33,189 nt of DNA, from assembly GCA_024743355.1 (NCBI GenBank), contig JANSWS010000034.1, forward strand, positions 1 to 33,189. Reading direction: 5' to 3'. Below, one piece after another: positions 7,977 to 17,507 of this stretch. The stretch comes from a bacterium. Lineage in GTDB: Bacteria > Planctomycetota > Planctomycetia > Pirellulales > Pirellulaceae. Under the pieces are notes generated by a model. It did not search any database. It saw nothing but the letters and a program-made list of their open reading frames with translations, and was not told the DNA's origin. The translations under genes and the position numbers were made by a program. The stretch's first letter is position 1; the number at the start of each line of letters is the position of its first letter.

Positions 7977-10466
7977 ATGTGGAAACAATTAAAGATGCAT
8001 ACCACGAATTCTTTAATCGGTTATCGAGCGCCAATTTGGGCGTCGCTACTGCTGGGACTATTCTTGGGTGCATTCTGCTCTGGGCAAGATAGCAAGTTCA
8101 GTAAAGGCGGCTTTTCGGATGGTGGCTTTGGCAATCTCGAATTGCCCACGGTGGATTCCGATGCGCCCCCGGTGGTATTCGGAGCGAATCAGCCAGCCAG
8201 CCTAGCAAAAAGCTTGCAGTTCAAGGCCCGCTATCAATTGGAAGAGCAGGGGCAAGGACGCGGGCGTCTGATCATCAAGGCTGAACTAGCCGATGGATAT
8301 CACACTTATTCCACGACTCAGCCACCCGGCGGGCCTTACGCAACGTCTTTCAGCATCGCGTCCAAGAATGCTCAGATCACTGGGGACTTTCAACCCGATC
8401 GCGATCCTAAGCTGGGCAAGGACGAAGCCGCTTACGGTGACTTGATCCTCGAGGAGTTCTACGATTCGGTGGTTTGGACGGCACCGATTCAGCTGGCCGA
8501 GGGCCTTGACCCACGTGACACAGTGCTGGAGGTAAAGGCGGATGCGTTGGTTTGTCGTCAAGCCTGCGAGCCTATCAAGGAGCAACTAGAAGCCGCGTTC
8601 GACGGCTACTACAGTGCCAGCAAGACGGTTGAATCTTTACGCGTGGAAAGAACCCATGCGGTCTGGCAGGCCAAGCTTCGCCCCAGCCAAGTTGCTCCTG
8701 GCCAGCAAGCCGTACTGGAACTGACTGCCACGAACGATCCCGGCTATCACGTCTATGAATTCGTGCCTAATGACGAAGAAGTCACCTTTCGAACGCTGAT
8801 CGTTGCCAAACGCAAATCCGGACTCAAGTTCGGGACCCCAACCACGGATGCCAACTTGGAAACATTCCCCGGACTGGATGACGTCAGGTACTATGGTGGC
8901 GAAGTTACCTGGAGCATCCCGGTCCATATTCCAGCTACAGCCCAAACCGGCGAGCTACCAATTGAGCTCATGGTCGGCTTCACCACTTGCAACGAGGGAA
9001 GTTGCGATGAACCTTCGGGGCTGCTGATCGAGGGATCCGTTCAGGTGGCGGAGCAGAGCTCGAATGAGATCAGGGCACTTTCCGTTTCCGCCTCTGACTT
9101 CAAGACGGTTGCGGATCTTCCTATGTTGGCCAGCTGGATTGATTTTGAGGCGGGACAAGTCCCTTCCGAGGGTATCGCGGCAGTGGACGATGCGTCGCAA
9201 GCCGCTGCGGCCGAAACACAGCCGTTGACTCTGTTTCATATTCTGGCCGCACTCGCCGGTGGCTTCATTCTGAACTTCATGCCTTGCGTCCTGCCAGTGA
9301 TTGGTTTGAAGGTCATGAGCTTTGTCAATCAAGCGGGCAACAGTCATCGACGTGTGGTCAGTTTGAATCTTGCCTATGTGGCCGGCATTCTGGCGGTCAT
9401 GTTGGTTCTGGCGGGACTGACCGTGGCCGCTAAACTCGCCTCGGATAGCGCTTTCGGTTGGGGCGAGCAATTTACCCATTTGGAATTCAAGGTAGTGCTG
9501 GCCTGCCTGGTATTTGCCATGGCGCTGAGTTTCTTAGGAGTATGGGAAATCCCGATTCCGGGCTTCGCGACCTCGAGCAAATCGGGCGAGCTGATGGAAA
9601 AGGAAGGTATGACAGGCGCCTTCCTGAAAGGTGTTTTGACAACGGTACTGGCAACGCCCTGTTCGGGTCCGCTGTTAGGCTCGCTATTTGGCTTGAGTTT
9701 GGTCCTTTCGCCTATCAACGTCATCCTGCTTTATGTCGTGGTTGGTCTGGGCATGGCGCTTCCCTTCTTGGTGTTGTGCTTTTATCCAGGCTTTATCCGC
9801 ATGTTGCCCAAGCCCGGAGCCTGGATGGAAACTCTCAAGCAGGCATTGGCGTTTCCGCTGCTGCTAACGGCCGTGTTCTTTGTCGCCAGCATTGATGACG
9901 AGCACCGCATCGCCACCCTCATACTGTTGATCATCGTCTGGTTTGCTTGCTGGTTGATTGGCCGCATACCAGCCTATGCGGACAGCTCCAAGCGGCGCCT
10001 GACCTGGGCGTTGTGCATGGCCGTGATCGGATTAGGAGCTTTCATGAGCTTTCGATTCTTCGGTCCTCTGGACTCCGATCTCGAATGGGTGGACTACAAC
10101 GAAACGCAACTTGCTCAGTACCGTGCAGAAGGAAAAACGGTGATGCTGGACTTCACCGCGAATTGGTGCTTGAACTGTCAGATCAATACGCGGGTAGCCA
10201 TCGACAAAGAAGGTGTAGCCAAACTCGTCCAGCAAAACGGAGTCATTCCCATGCTGGCGGATTGGACCGATCGCTCGGACGAAATTCGTGAGAAGCTCGA
10301 AGAACTGCAGAGCAATTCGATTCCCTTGCTGGTCATTTACCCACCTGACGCTTCCGCGGAACCGATTCTACTGAGAGACTTGCTGACCGAGTCGCAAGTC
10401 ATCGCCGCCTTGGAAGAGGCGGGACCAAGCCGTTCCAAGCAGAAATTGGCCAGCGTCATCCACTAA
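7977..10466 (+). CDS. DsbD-like thiol:disulfide interchange protein (protein-disulfide reductase)
   Basis: An 829-residue membrane protein that should pass electrons from cytoplasmic thioredoxin across the inner membrane to envelope thiol proteins. A signal sequence (about 18-36) is followed by a periplasmic region with two DsbD-alpha-like segments; each has a cysteine pair, CRQAC at 193-197 and CNEGSC at 338-343. The membrane core (about 415-660) has the two redox cysteines expected of the family, in FMPCVLPV (C437) and ATPCSGPLLG (C562). The C-terminal thioredoxin-like domain carries WCLNC at 730-734. E. coli DsbD is about 565 residues, so this one is longer, mainly through the doubled N-terminal region. 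ATGs at 7977 and 7995 are both possible starts. The stop codon overlaps the stop of the convergent transglutaminase gene. Confidence 0.93.
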   Translation: MWKQLKMHTTNSLIGYRAPIWASLLLGLFLGAFCSGQDSKFSKGGFSDGGFGNLELPTVDSDAPPVVFGANQPASLAKSLQFKARYQLEEQGQGRGRLIIKAELADGYHTYSTTQPPGGPYATSFSIASKNAQITGDFQPDRDPKLGKDEAAYGDLILEEFYDSVVWTAPIQLAEGLDPRDTVLEVKADALVCRQACEPIKEQLEAAFDGYYSASKTVESLRVERTHAVWQAKLRPSQVAPGQQAVLELTATNDPGYHVYEFVPNDEEVTFRTLIVAKRKSGLKFGTPTTDANLETFPGLDDVRYYGGEVTWSIPVHIPATAQTGELPIELMVGFTTCNEGSCDEPSGLLIEGSVQVAEQSSNEIRALSVSASDFKTVADLPMLASWIDFEAGQVPSEGIAAVDDASQAAAAETQPLTLFHILAALAGGFILNFMPCVLPVIGLKVMSFVNQAGNSHRRVVSLNLAYVAGILAVMLVLAGLTVAAKLASDSAFGWGEQFTHLEFKVVLACLVFAMALSFLGVWEIPIPGFATSSKSGELMEKEGMTGAFLKGVLTTVLATPCSGPLLGSLFGLSLVLSPINVILLYVVVGLGMALPFLVLCFYPGFIRMLPKPGAWMETLKQALAFPLLLTAVFFVASIDDEHRIATLILLIIVWFACWLIGRIPAYADSSKRRLTWALCMAVIGLGAFMSFRFFGPLDSDLEWVDYNETQLAQYRAEGKTVMLDFTANWCLNCQINTRVAIDKEGVAKLVQQNGVIPMLADWTDRSDEIREKLEELQSNSIPLLVIYPPDASAEPILLRDLLTESQVIAALEEAGPSRSKQKLASVIH

Positions 10467-11368
10467 TCGGCGTTCACCGCCTGCGGCAGTTCCTGAACAT
10501 CCACGGAGACCTGAATACTGTGCTCTCCTCCTCCGAGGAAGACTCCCCGCACGGGAATAACGTCGTTGTAATCCCGTCCCCAGGCTATGGGAATATGGTC
10601 CGTGTCACAGGAACGATTGTTGGTGGGATCCAGATCCACCCAGCCAACTGTCTGGCCGCAATATAGCGAGACCCACGCGTGGGACTGGTCCGCGCCGATC
10701 AACTTTTCCTTGCCTGGCGGAGGAACGGTTCTCAAATAACCACTGACATAACGCGCGCTGAGACCGATCGATCTCAAACACGCGATTTGAACGTGCGCAA
10801 AGTCTTGACAAACGCCATGCCGCATTTCAAAAGCTGCCGCCGTCGGTGTATACACCTCGGTAGCCTCAGCGTCGTATTTGAATTCGCGAAAAATCCGTTG
10901 GGTCAAATCGAGTGCCGCCTCAACGATCGGCCGATTCTTTAAAAACGACCGCCTGGCAAAGCTGGCATAACGTGCATCGATATCGATTCTGGGCGACGGA
11001 AATCGGTATTGGCAAGCATCAAACCAATTGCGATCCGTTTTCGCATCAACGGCTTCTCGAACCATTTCCCACGCCTCCGTAGCAGTAGGCTCAACAAGCG
11101 CCGCGTAGCTAACCTTGACTCGCCCAGAGGCCGAGACAACCAGCTGTTTATGGCTTTCGTTCAGTGAAAAACTGTGCAGTTGGTTACCGAAATAATCCTC
11201 GCGGCGGACGAGCGTCTCCGGATGGGGCTTCACCGTGATGCGGTAATAGCTGGGTTGCACAACGTTACTCGAACGCGGATAGAGCATCACGATATTGTGA
11301 CAAATGCGTACCGGCGACTCGTAGGAGTACGTGGTGGTATGTTCAATCTTGTAAGTAGTACAGCTCAT
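10463..11368 (-). CDS. Transglutaminase-like cysteine protease-fold protein
   Basis: About 301 residues from the ATG at 11368, which gives the family-like N-terminus CTTYKIEHTTTYSYESPV; a TTG at 11407 would add 13 residues. The first 90 residues match the bacterial transglutaminase N-terminal domain, a beta-rich segment ending near DYFGNQLHSF. The core carries the catalytic triad: Cys in MRHGVCQDFAHV, His in QSHAWVSLY and Asp in GWVDLDPTNN. No signal peptide or membrane segment is visible, so it is likely cytoplasmic. Such proteins may hydrolyse or form amide bonds; the substrate is unknown. It is the last gene of the five-gene operon, closely following the ATP-grasp/alpha-E fusion, and its stop overlaps the stop of the convergent DsbD-like gene by four bases. 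Confidence 0.9.
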   Translation of the reverse strand: MSCTTYKIEHTTTYSYESPVRICHNIVMLYPRSSNVVQPSYYRITVKPHPETLVRREDYFGNQLHSFSLNESHKQLVVSASGRVKVSYAALVEPTATEAWEMVREAVDAKTDRNWFDACQYRFPSPRIDIDARYASFARRSFLKNRPIVEAALDLTQRIFREFKYDAEATEVYTPTAAAFEMRHGVCQDFAHVQIACLRSIGLSARYVSGYLRTVPPPGKEKLIGADQSHAWVSLYCGQTVGWVDLDPTNNRSCDTDHIPIAWGRDYNDVIPVRGVFLGGGEHSIQVSVDVQELPQAVNAD

Positions 11369-11412
11369 CGGTGGTATCGAAATCCGTGCAATAGCGCTGG
11401 AAGCCAACTGGC

Positions 11413-13968
11413 TTACGATCGCGCGAAATGTCTTTGGAGTCCGGCATGAATGAGAAACTTGCCGCTGATTGCGTCCGAGAGCTTAGGTAGCTGCTCGACC
11501 AGCCTGCGCAACAACTTCTGCAGATTGGACCAATCTCCTTCGCGAACCTTAACTCCTAACTCAACCACGTCCGCCAGCCTGACCGAGTTGGACAGAGACA
11601 AAGCGATACGCTGCTCGGGCGAAATACTGGCTTGGGTATCGGGGCGTGGCAGGCGATCCACGTGCTGCGTGATAGCCTGCAATTGAAATGCAATCGATCT
11701 GGGATTGGTTTCGTCGGTTATCAACAGGTCCAGAACAGCCGCGAGTTGAATATTGGCCAGATAACGTCCGCGATAAGTCATAAAGCTATCGCATACCTGC
11801 AGGCAGTTCTCCAGAGAATTGTTCAGTTCAAATTTTTCGTCCTCCATGGGCAATAGACTCAGCAGAAGTTGGCTTGTTTGATAGGCTCGCTCGATCCGCC
11901 GGCCTAAGTCGAGAAACCTCCATCCCAGGGTGCGTGTCATGCTTTCACTGGCAAAGCCGCTGATCGCGTTCGTCAAAGTAATCGCTTCATCCAGCACGGT
12001 CATGAAATCCGTTGGCGCGATTCGCGCATCGCTATTTACCGAGCCCAGCAGATCACGGAGTTCGGTGATGACTCGAAAGCAGTCAATGGCCAGACGGTCG
12101 CGAACTTTGGCCGCGGTCGCGTGGGAGACCATCACAACTCCACGTAATGAATGGGCAACCTTACGGTCCAAAGCTCCGCGTGTAATTTCTTGGGCCAACA
12201 AGTATTCGTCGTCCAATTTTTCCGGTTTATCGAGTAGCTTGGCTCGGCGACAAGCCTTGAGCAGCCCATGCGTGCCGGCTGATGCCGCAGCTTCTCCAGT
12301 CAGTTCCTGAAGAACCAAGCGAACGAGTCGCGCGATCTGTTCGCTGCGTTCCAGGTTGCGTCCCAGCCAGAATAGGTTGTCCGCCACGCGACTGGGCAAT
12401 TCCGCCCCGGCCCGCTTGAGCTCGGTTTCCTGGACCGAGTTCTCGAGCAAGGAGACGTGCGGCACACTCTGATCGGAAACGATCCACACGTCTTGGCTTT
12501 TTTCGCCACTGGTCATGTTGTGACTCAGGACTTCGGGATCGGGCGAGACTCTTGCCAGCGCGCCGGGCAGAATCTGGTACGAGTTGTTCTTGGCGACAGC
12601 GTACGCCCGCAATGCCAGCGACCACGTCTGCAGACGGCCATCTTCGTACACCGGCGTTGTCGAGCGAACCATTCTTTCCTGGCCCACAAAGCGATGCGGT
12701 TGTTCTCGAATTCTGGCCACGAGCTTTTGCTTTTCCGCTTGCGTCATCTCGCTGGGACGGTAGGGCGGTTCATCGTCGCTGCGAAACGCATTGCGAATCA
12801 GCAGCTCATCCATATGCTCCAGAACATATTGCAACTCTGCTTCCTGTCCGCACCACCACGTAGCGACTGAGGGGACGATCAGATCTTGTCCGAAGAAGTG
12901 TTGGCAAACACTGGGCAGAAAGGCCAGTAGCAGAGGGGCCTCCGCCAGGGCGCTACCAATGGAATTGCTGACAGTCACGTCGCCGCTACGTACGACCTCC
13001 ATCAGACCTGCGATACCCTGGCGATCCCCGCCCAGTAACTCGACCGGATCACATTCCTGGTCTTCCACACGTCTCAAGAGCACTTCGACCGGAAGCAAAC
13101 CACCCAAGGTCTTAAGCATCACCCGTTGATCGCGGACCGCCAAATCCTCACCTTCAACCAAGGTATAACCCAGGTAACGGGCAAGAAATGAATCTTCAAA
13201 ATAGGCACGGCTGCCTGGACCCTTGGACCAGATCGCGATGCGAGGATTTTCACGATATCGTTTTGCCAGCCCCTTGAGTGTCTGCCGCAAGGTGATGAAG
13301 AAAGAAGCCAGCCGCACGGCGTTGCAATGCTGAAAGGCCTCGGGCAGCATGCGTGATGTGACCAGACGATTCTCGAGCAGATAGCCCAGACCGAAGGGGC
13401 TCCGCGTGCGTTCCGCGGTGATCCACCATTGGCCATCAAAGCTGCGGGCCAAATCAGCCGCGTAAAGATGCAGATGTTTTTTCGGGTGGGGGACTGCCGC
13501 GTGGCAGGCGGGCAAATAACGTGGATCCGCAAACAGAATTTCAGGCGGTAGCACCCGCTCACGCAGCAAAGTCTGCGGCCCCAGCAAGTCCAGCAAGACC
13601 AAATCGGCTAGCTGAGCTCGTTGGTCCATGCCCCGTTCGATCTTCTGCCATTCTTGCGCGTCGAGAACCAAAGGGATGGGATCCAGCCGCCATGGGCGCG
13701 AAACCCCTCGCGTTGAGTCATGCGGATTGAAAGCGACTCCATCCAGTTCCAATTGCTTCTGAGCTTGGAGGATGCGCCTTTCGAACTCGGGCAGCGACAT
13801 GCCGCTGAGACGTTGAAACAAGCGACTCCAGGAGGACCTCACATGTCCGGCAGAATCGACCGCTTCGTCATAGTGATCGAACCCCGGCCGGTACTGCTCG
13901 AGCAGGTCCGCAAAAGAAACGGGCGGTGCGTTGGGCTGAGCTTCTTCCTTGAATATTGGCTCGTTCAT
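11413..13968 (-). CDS. Circularly permuted ATP-grasp / alpha-E fusion protein
   Basis: An 851-residue two-domain protein. Residues about 15-480 are a circularly permuted ATP-grasp domain (COG2308 type): RPWRLDPIPLVLDAQEW, LHLYAADLARSFDGQWW, SPFGLGYLLENR and later SVATWWCGQ. Residues about 525-845 are an alpha-E domain (COG2307 type), starting with SRVADNLFWLGRNLERSE. ATP-grasp enzymes of this group are predicted amide- or peptide-bond ligases; the all-helical alpha-E partner is of unknown biochemistry. Where the stand-alone paralogue at 18508-19995 has EDN in its ligase motif, this copy has AER (185-187). Its ATG overlaps the amidoligase stop in the arrangement ATGA, so translation is probably coupled. 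It is cytoplasmic by appearance. Assignment to the families is secure; the reaction is inference. Confidence 0.93.
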   Translation of the reverse strand: MNEPIFKEEAQPNAPPVSFADLLEQYRPGFDHYDEAVDSAGHVRSSWSRLFQRLSGMSLPEFERRILQAQKQLELDGVAFNPHDSTRGVSRPWRLDPIPLVLDAQEWQKIERGMDQRAQLADLVLLDLLGPQTLLRERVLPPEILFADPRYLPACHAAVPHPKKHLHLYAADLARSFDGQWWITAERTRSPFGLGYLLENRLVTSRMLPEAFQHCNAVRLASFFITLRQTLKGLAKRYRENPRIAIWSKGPGSRAYFEDSFLARYLGYTLVEGEDLAVRDQRVMLKTLGGLLPVEVLLRRVEDQECDPVELLGGDRQGIAGLMEVVRSGDVTVSNSIGSALAEAPLLLAFLPSVCQHFFGQDLIVPSVATWWCGQEAELQYVLEHMDELLIRNAFRSDDEPPYRPSEMTQAEKQKLVARIREQPHRFVGQERMVRSTTPVYEDGRLQTWSLALRAYAVAKNNSYQILPGALARVSPDPEVLSHNMTSGEKSQDVWIVSDQSVPHVSLLENSVQETELKRAGAELPSRVADNLFWLGRNLERSEQIARLVRLVLQELTGEAAASAGTHGLLKACRRAKLLDKPEKLDDEYLLAQEITRGALDRKVAHSLRGVVMVSHATAAKVRDRLAIDCFRVITELRDLLGSVNSDARIAPTDFMTVLDEAITLTNAISGFASESMTRTLGWRFLDLGRRIERAYQTSQLLLSLLPMEDEKFELNNSLENCLQVCDSFMTYRGRYLANIQLAAVLDLLITDETNPRSIAFQLQAITQHVDRLPRPDTQASISPEQRIALSLSNSVRLADVVELGVKVREGDWSNLQKLLRRLVEQLPKLSDAISGKFLIHAGLQRHFARS

Positions 13969-16900
13969 TCGGGTTTCGGCTTGCGTCTTAAGTCGAGCGT
14001 GAGAGGAAACGTGGAATTGATCTCCTTAAATGGTAACTCACGCACGCCGGGAGTATGCCCCATGGGAAAGAATCGAGCGGCTCTTCGCGCTTCCGCTTCG
14101 TTTGCATTGACCGGAAAAGTCTCGTAATTCCTACCGGCGGGATGCGCCACATGGTAGCTGCACCCCCCTAAAGAACGCTTGGCGTCCCGATCCACGATAT
14201 CAAAAATCAAGGGTGTGTGAACGGGAATGGTGGGGTGCAAACAGCTAGCGGGTTGCCATGCGCGGTAGCGTACTCCACAGGTGTATTGTCCGGCCACACC
14301 GGTGGGATGCAGCGGTAGCTGACGGCCATTGCAGGTAATCACATAGCGAGAATCAACCGGAGCATCCAATCGTACTTGCAAACGCTCGACGCTGGAATCC
14401 ACGAATCGCACGGTGCCTCCCGCCGCCGGTTGTTCGCCCAGTACATACCAGGGCTCGATTGCCGTTCGCAGCTCGAGTCGCAATCCGTGTTGCACCAACT
14501 CTCCGATGAATGGAAAGCGGAATTCATAATGCGGCAGGAACCATTCTTTCTGCAGTTGGAATCCGCGGCGCTGCAAATCATCGATAACCCGCCCGAAGTC
14601 ATCCCATACAAAATGCGGCAGCATGTAACGATCATGCAGTGTCGTTCCCCAGTGAATCACCGGCTCGTCATAGGGCTGGTTCCAGAAAGAGGCTATCAGC
14701 GCACGAATGAGTAATTGTTGGGTCAAGCTCATCTCGGCATGAGGCGGCATCTCAAACCCTCGAAACTCGACCAAGCCCAGCCTGCCGCTGCTGCTATCGG
14801 GCGAAAACAGCTTGTCGATGCAGAATTCCGCGCGATGTGTGTTGCCGGTGAGATCAATCAACAAATTGCGAAACAAGCGATCGACCAACCAAGCGGGACA
14901 ATCCTCGCCAGGCTTGGGCACCAATTCAAAGGCCATCTCCAACTCATACAGCGCATCCCTGCGCCCTTCGTCGACACGCGGCGCTTGACTGGTGGGACCG
15001 ATAAACCGGCCACTGAACAGGTAGGACAAAGAGGGATGGTTGATCCAATATGCCAACAGGCTCTTCAGCAGATCAGGACGCCTTAAGAAAGGGCTGTCCT
15101 CGGCCCTGGCGGCACCTACAACGACGTGGTTGCCACCGCCGGTTCCGGTGTGCTTCCCATCCAAATCGAACTTTTCCGTACCCAAACGCGTCTGTCTCGC
15201 CTCGGCATACAAGGCCGTGGTGATGTCGGCCAACTCTTGCCAGCTAGTGGCTGGATGCGTATTCACTTCGATAACACCCGGATCCGGGGTGACCTTGAGC
15301 ACGTGAATGCGAGAATCGTTTGGGGGATGATATCCCTCGACAACCACTTGCACGTCCATTTCCACGGCGCAGGCTTCCACAGCTGCAACCAATTCGAGGT
15401 AGTCCTCGACGCGCTCCACCGGAGGCATGAACACATACAAATGTCCATCGCGACATTCGACGCATAAGGCAGTGCGAATCACGGGTCCGCTTAACTCGGT
15501 CGAAGATGCCCCATCTCTTTGAGCTTCAGAACTTACAGGCTCTGCGGGGCCGTCCCCGGCCGATCGTTGACCAGCGGTTTCCAGCACTTGCGGATGGATC
15601 GTTTGCTGTTCCACGTCGAAGGTCTCGCCGCTCAAAGTACTCTGCCGATGAGCCAGTGGCGTGGGTAGCGACTGCACCGGGGCCAAGGGATCCATCTCCA
15701 GCATGGGCGGCTCGGTGCCAGGGGCCGCATAGGGTAGCGAATCCAGCGGCAATCGCAGCCCGACCGGTGAATCGCCGGGCAGTAGGAACAGTTGCTTGGA
15801 CCGGACGGGCCATGGACCACTTACCCATGGAGATTTTGCCTGCCACCATTGCCGGCGCAGCGGGAGCACGAAGCCTACCGGCTCGTTCAGGCCACGCTCG
15901 AAAACTCGAACTAACCGTTCACGCTCCTCAGGGTCTTTCAGCTTGGGATCCGTGGGATCCAGATTGACGGGCAAACGCTGCTCTTTAACCAGAAAGAAGG
16001 CCACATCCTCGAAAGCCGGCACGATGTAGTCCTGACTGACACGCAGCCATTCGGCCAGCTTGCGGACGAAGCGGCCTGCGTGCTGACTGGTATACACGCC
16101 AGGCTGGCTGGTGTCGCTAAAACGTGAGGCGTCCCTCCAGATCGGTTTGCCATCTTTCCGCCAATAGCATGCCAAAGACCAGCGTGGCAGTGACTCACCT
16201 GGATACCACTTGCCCTGTCCGAAATGCAACAAACCTCCTGGTCCAAATCGCTCGCGCAGACGATGAATCAATTGCTCAGACAGTCGCCTTTTGTTTTTGC
16301 CGACAGCCGTGGTATTCCATTCCTCGCCGTCCATGTCGTCGATGGAGACGAAGGTGGGTTCTCCACCCATGGTTAGCCGCACATCCCCATCTTTCAGGCT
16401 TTGATCCACGAACTGCCCTAGCCGGTCGATGGCGGCCCATTGATCCGAGGTGTAGGGTTTCGTGACGCGCGGATCCTCGTGGATTCGCGTGACCTCCATA
16501 CTGAAATCAAAGTCCACATTGCAGACCTCGATATCTCCGGAAATGGGCGCCGCCGATTTCGGGTCGGGTGTGGCTGCCAGCGGAATGTGTCCCTCTCCGG
16601 CCAAAAGTCCGGAGGTCGGATCCAGGCCGACCCAACCCGCGCCGGGAATGTAGACCTCCGCCCAGGCGTGAAGGTCTGTAAAGTCCGCCTCGGGGCCGGC
16701 CGGACCATCTAAAGGCTTCAGATCTGGAGCGAGCTGAATCAGGTAGCCCGAGACAAAACGTGCTGCCAGCCCAAACCTGCGCAACAATTGAATCAACAAC
16801 CAGGCGGTATCGCGACAGGAGCCACAACGCCTTTCCAAGGTTTGCTCAGGTGTCTGAACACCGGCTTCCATACGAATCATGTACTGAATATCGCGTTGCA

Positions 16901-17369
16901 GCCGCTGATTCAATTCGACCACAAATTGCGTAGTCTGTTTGTGGCCGCCGCCGAGCAACTCCTGATTGGCATCCTCCCAATACTGATCCAATAACTGACC
17001 AACGGATTGCGTTTCCAGGAACGGCTTGAGTTCCGTGGCCAGCCAAGCCTCATATTGAAAAGGAAACTTGTCGGCTGACGCCTCAATAAAGAAATCAAAG
17101 GGATTGATGACGGTCATTTCCGCCATTAGTTCCACTTCGATCCGAAACTCTCGCGCTTTCTTGGGAAATACAAAGCGGGCCAGGAAATTCCCGCTGGGAT
17201 CCTGCTGCCAATTGACAAAGTGGTCTTGCGGCTCCACCCGCAGCGAGTAGCTCAGGATGGGCGTTCGGCAGTGAGGTGCAGGCCGCAGCCGCACAATCTG
17301 CGGTTGCATGGAAATCAGACGGTCGTAGCGGTAACGCGTGCAATGATGCAGTGCGACACGAATTGTCAT
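13965..17369 (-). CDS. Transglutaminase / DUF2126 amidoligase fusion protein
   Basis: A 1134-residue multidomain protein from the ATG at 17369, which has GGAG six bases upstream; a longer frame from a TTG at 17405 lacks this support. Residues 1-90 are the bacterial transglutaminase N-terminal domain. The transglutaminase core has Cys185 (RRCGSCRDTAW), His234 (TDLHAWAEVY) and Asp250 (GWVGLDPTSG). From about 320 to the end is DUF2126, annotated in Pfam as a putative amidoligase related to the glutamine synthetase fold: LTMGGEPTFVSIDD, LLHFGQGKWYPGE, and DLDGKHTGTGGGNHVVVG near the active site. A low-complexity Pro/Ser/Glu-rich linker of about 80 residues interrupts DUF2126 (forward positions about 15490-15720). 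One chain thus carries a potential amide-bond former and a potential amide-bond cleaver. It is the middle gene of the operon. Confidence 0.93.
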   Translation of the reverse strand: MTIRVALHHCTRYRYDRLISMQPQIVRLRPAPHCRTPILSYSLRVEPQDHFVNWQQDPSGNFLARFVFPKKAREFRIEVELMAEMTVINPFDFFIEASADKFPFQYEAWLATELKPFLETQSVGQLLDQYWEDANQELLGGGHKQTTQFVVELNQRLQRDIQYMIRMEAGVQTPEQTLERRCGSCRDTAWLLIQLLRRFGLAARFVSGYLIQLAPDLKPLDGPAGPEADFTDLHAWAEVYIPGAGWVGLDPTSGLLAGEGHIPLAATPDPKSAAPISGDIEVCNVDFDFSMEVTRIHEDPRVTKPYTSDQWAAIDRLGQFVDQSLKDGDVRLTMGGEPTFVSIDDMDGEEWNTTAVGKNKRRLSEQLIHRLRERFGPGGLLHFGQGKWYPGESLPRWSLACYWRKDGKPIWRDASRFSDTSQPGVYTSQHAGRFVRKLAEWLRVSQDYIVPAFEDVAFFLVKEQRLPVNLDPTDPKLKDPEERERLVRVFERGLNEPVGFVLPLRRQWWQAKSPWVSGPWPVRSKQLFLLPGDSPVGLRLPLDSLPYAAPGTEPPMLEMDPLAPVQSLPTPLAHRQSTLSGETFDVEQQTIHPQVLETAGQRSAGDGPAEPVSSEAQRDGASSTELSGPVIRTALCVECRDGHLYVFMPPVERVEDYLELVAAVEACAVEMDVQVVVEGYHPPNDSRIHVLKVTPDPGVIEVNTHPATSWQELADITTALYAEARQTRLGTEKFDLDGKHTGTGGGNHVVVGAARAEDSPFLRRPDLLKSLLAYWINHPSLSYLFSGRFIGPTSQAPRVDEGRRDALYELEMAFELVPKPGEDCPAWLVDRLFRNLLIDLTGNTHRAEFCIDKLFSPDSSSGRLGLVEFRGFEMPPHAEMSLTQQLLIRALIASFWNQPYDEPVIHWGTTLHDRYMLPHFVWDDFGRVIDDLQRRGFQLQKEWFLPHYEFRFPFIGELVQHGLRLELRTAIEPWYVLGEQPAAGGTVRFVDSSVERLQVRLDAPVDSRYVITCNGRQLPLHPTGVAGQYTCGVRYRAWQPASCLHPTIPVHTPLIFDIVDRDAKRSLGGCSYHVAHPAGRNYETFPVNANEAEARRAARFFPMGHTPGVRELPFKEINSTFPLTLDLRRKPKPE

Positions 17370-17375
17370 TAAGGA

Positions 17376-17379
17376 CTCC
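17376..17379 (-). promoter_or_regulatory. Ribosome binding site deciding the amidoligase start
   Basis: GGAG on the minus strand, six bases upstream of the ATG at 17369. It favours this ATG over an upstream TTG, and the resulting protein begins MTIRVALHHCTRYRYD, a normal start for the transglutaminase N-terminal domain. Confidence 0.6.
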
Positions 17380-17507
17380 AGAAGCGACTCGCTAGCCTTG
17401 GGCAATCAAAACTTGAACGCAGGTCGGGGAATGCGAAGACAGTGGAACCACAAGGCATCCGCCGGCCGACGAGCCTGGCGGGGCCGACCAGCACTCGTTG
17501 GCCCGCG

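Noticed and set aside
13119-13562. 147-residue frame within the ATP-grasp/alpha-E fusion gene, one of many long frames inside real genes
   Set aside because: It lies entirely in another frame of a gene with strong family motifs.
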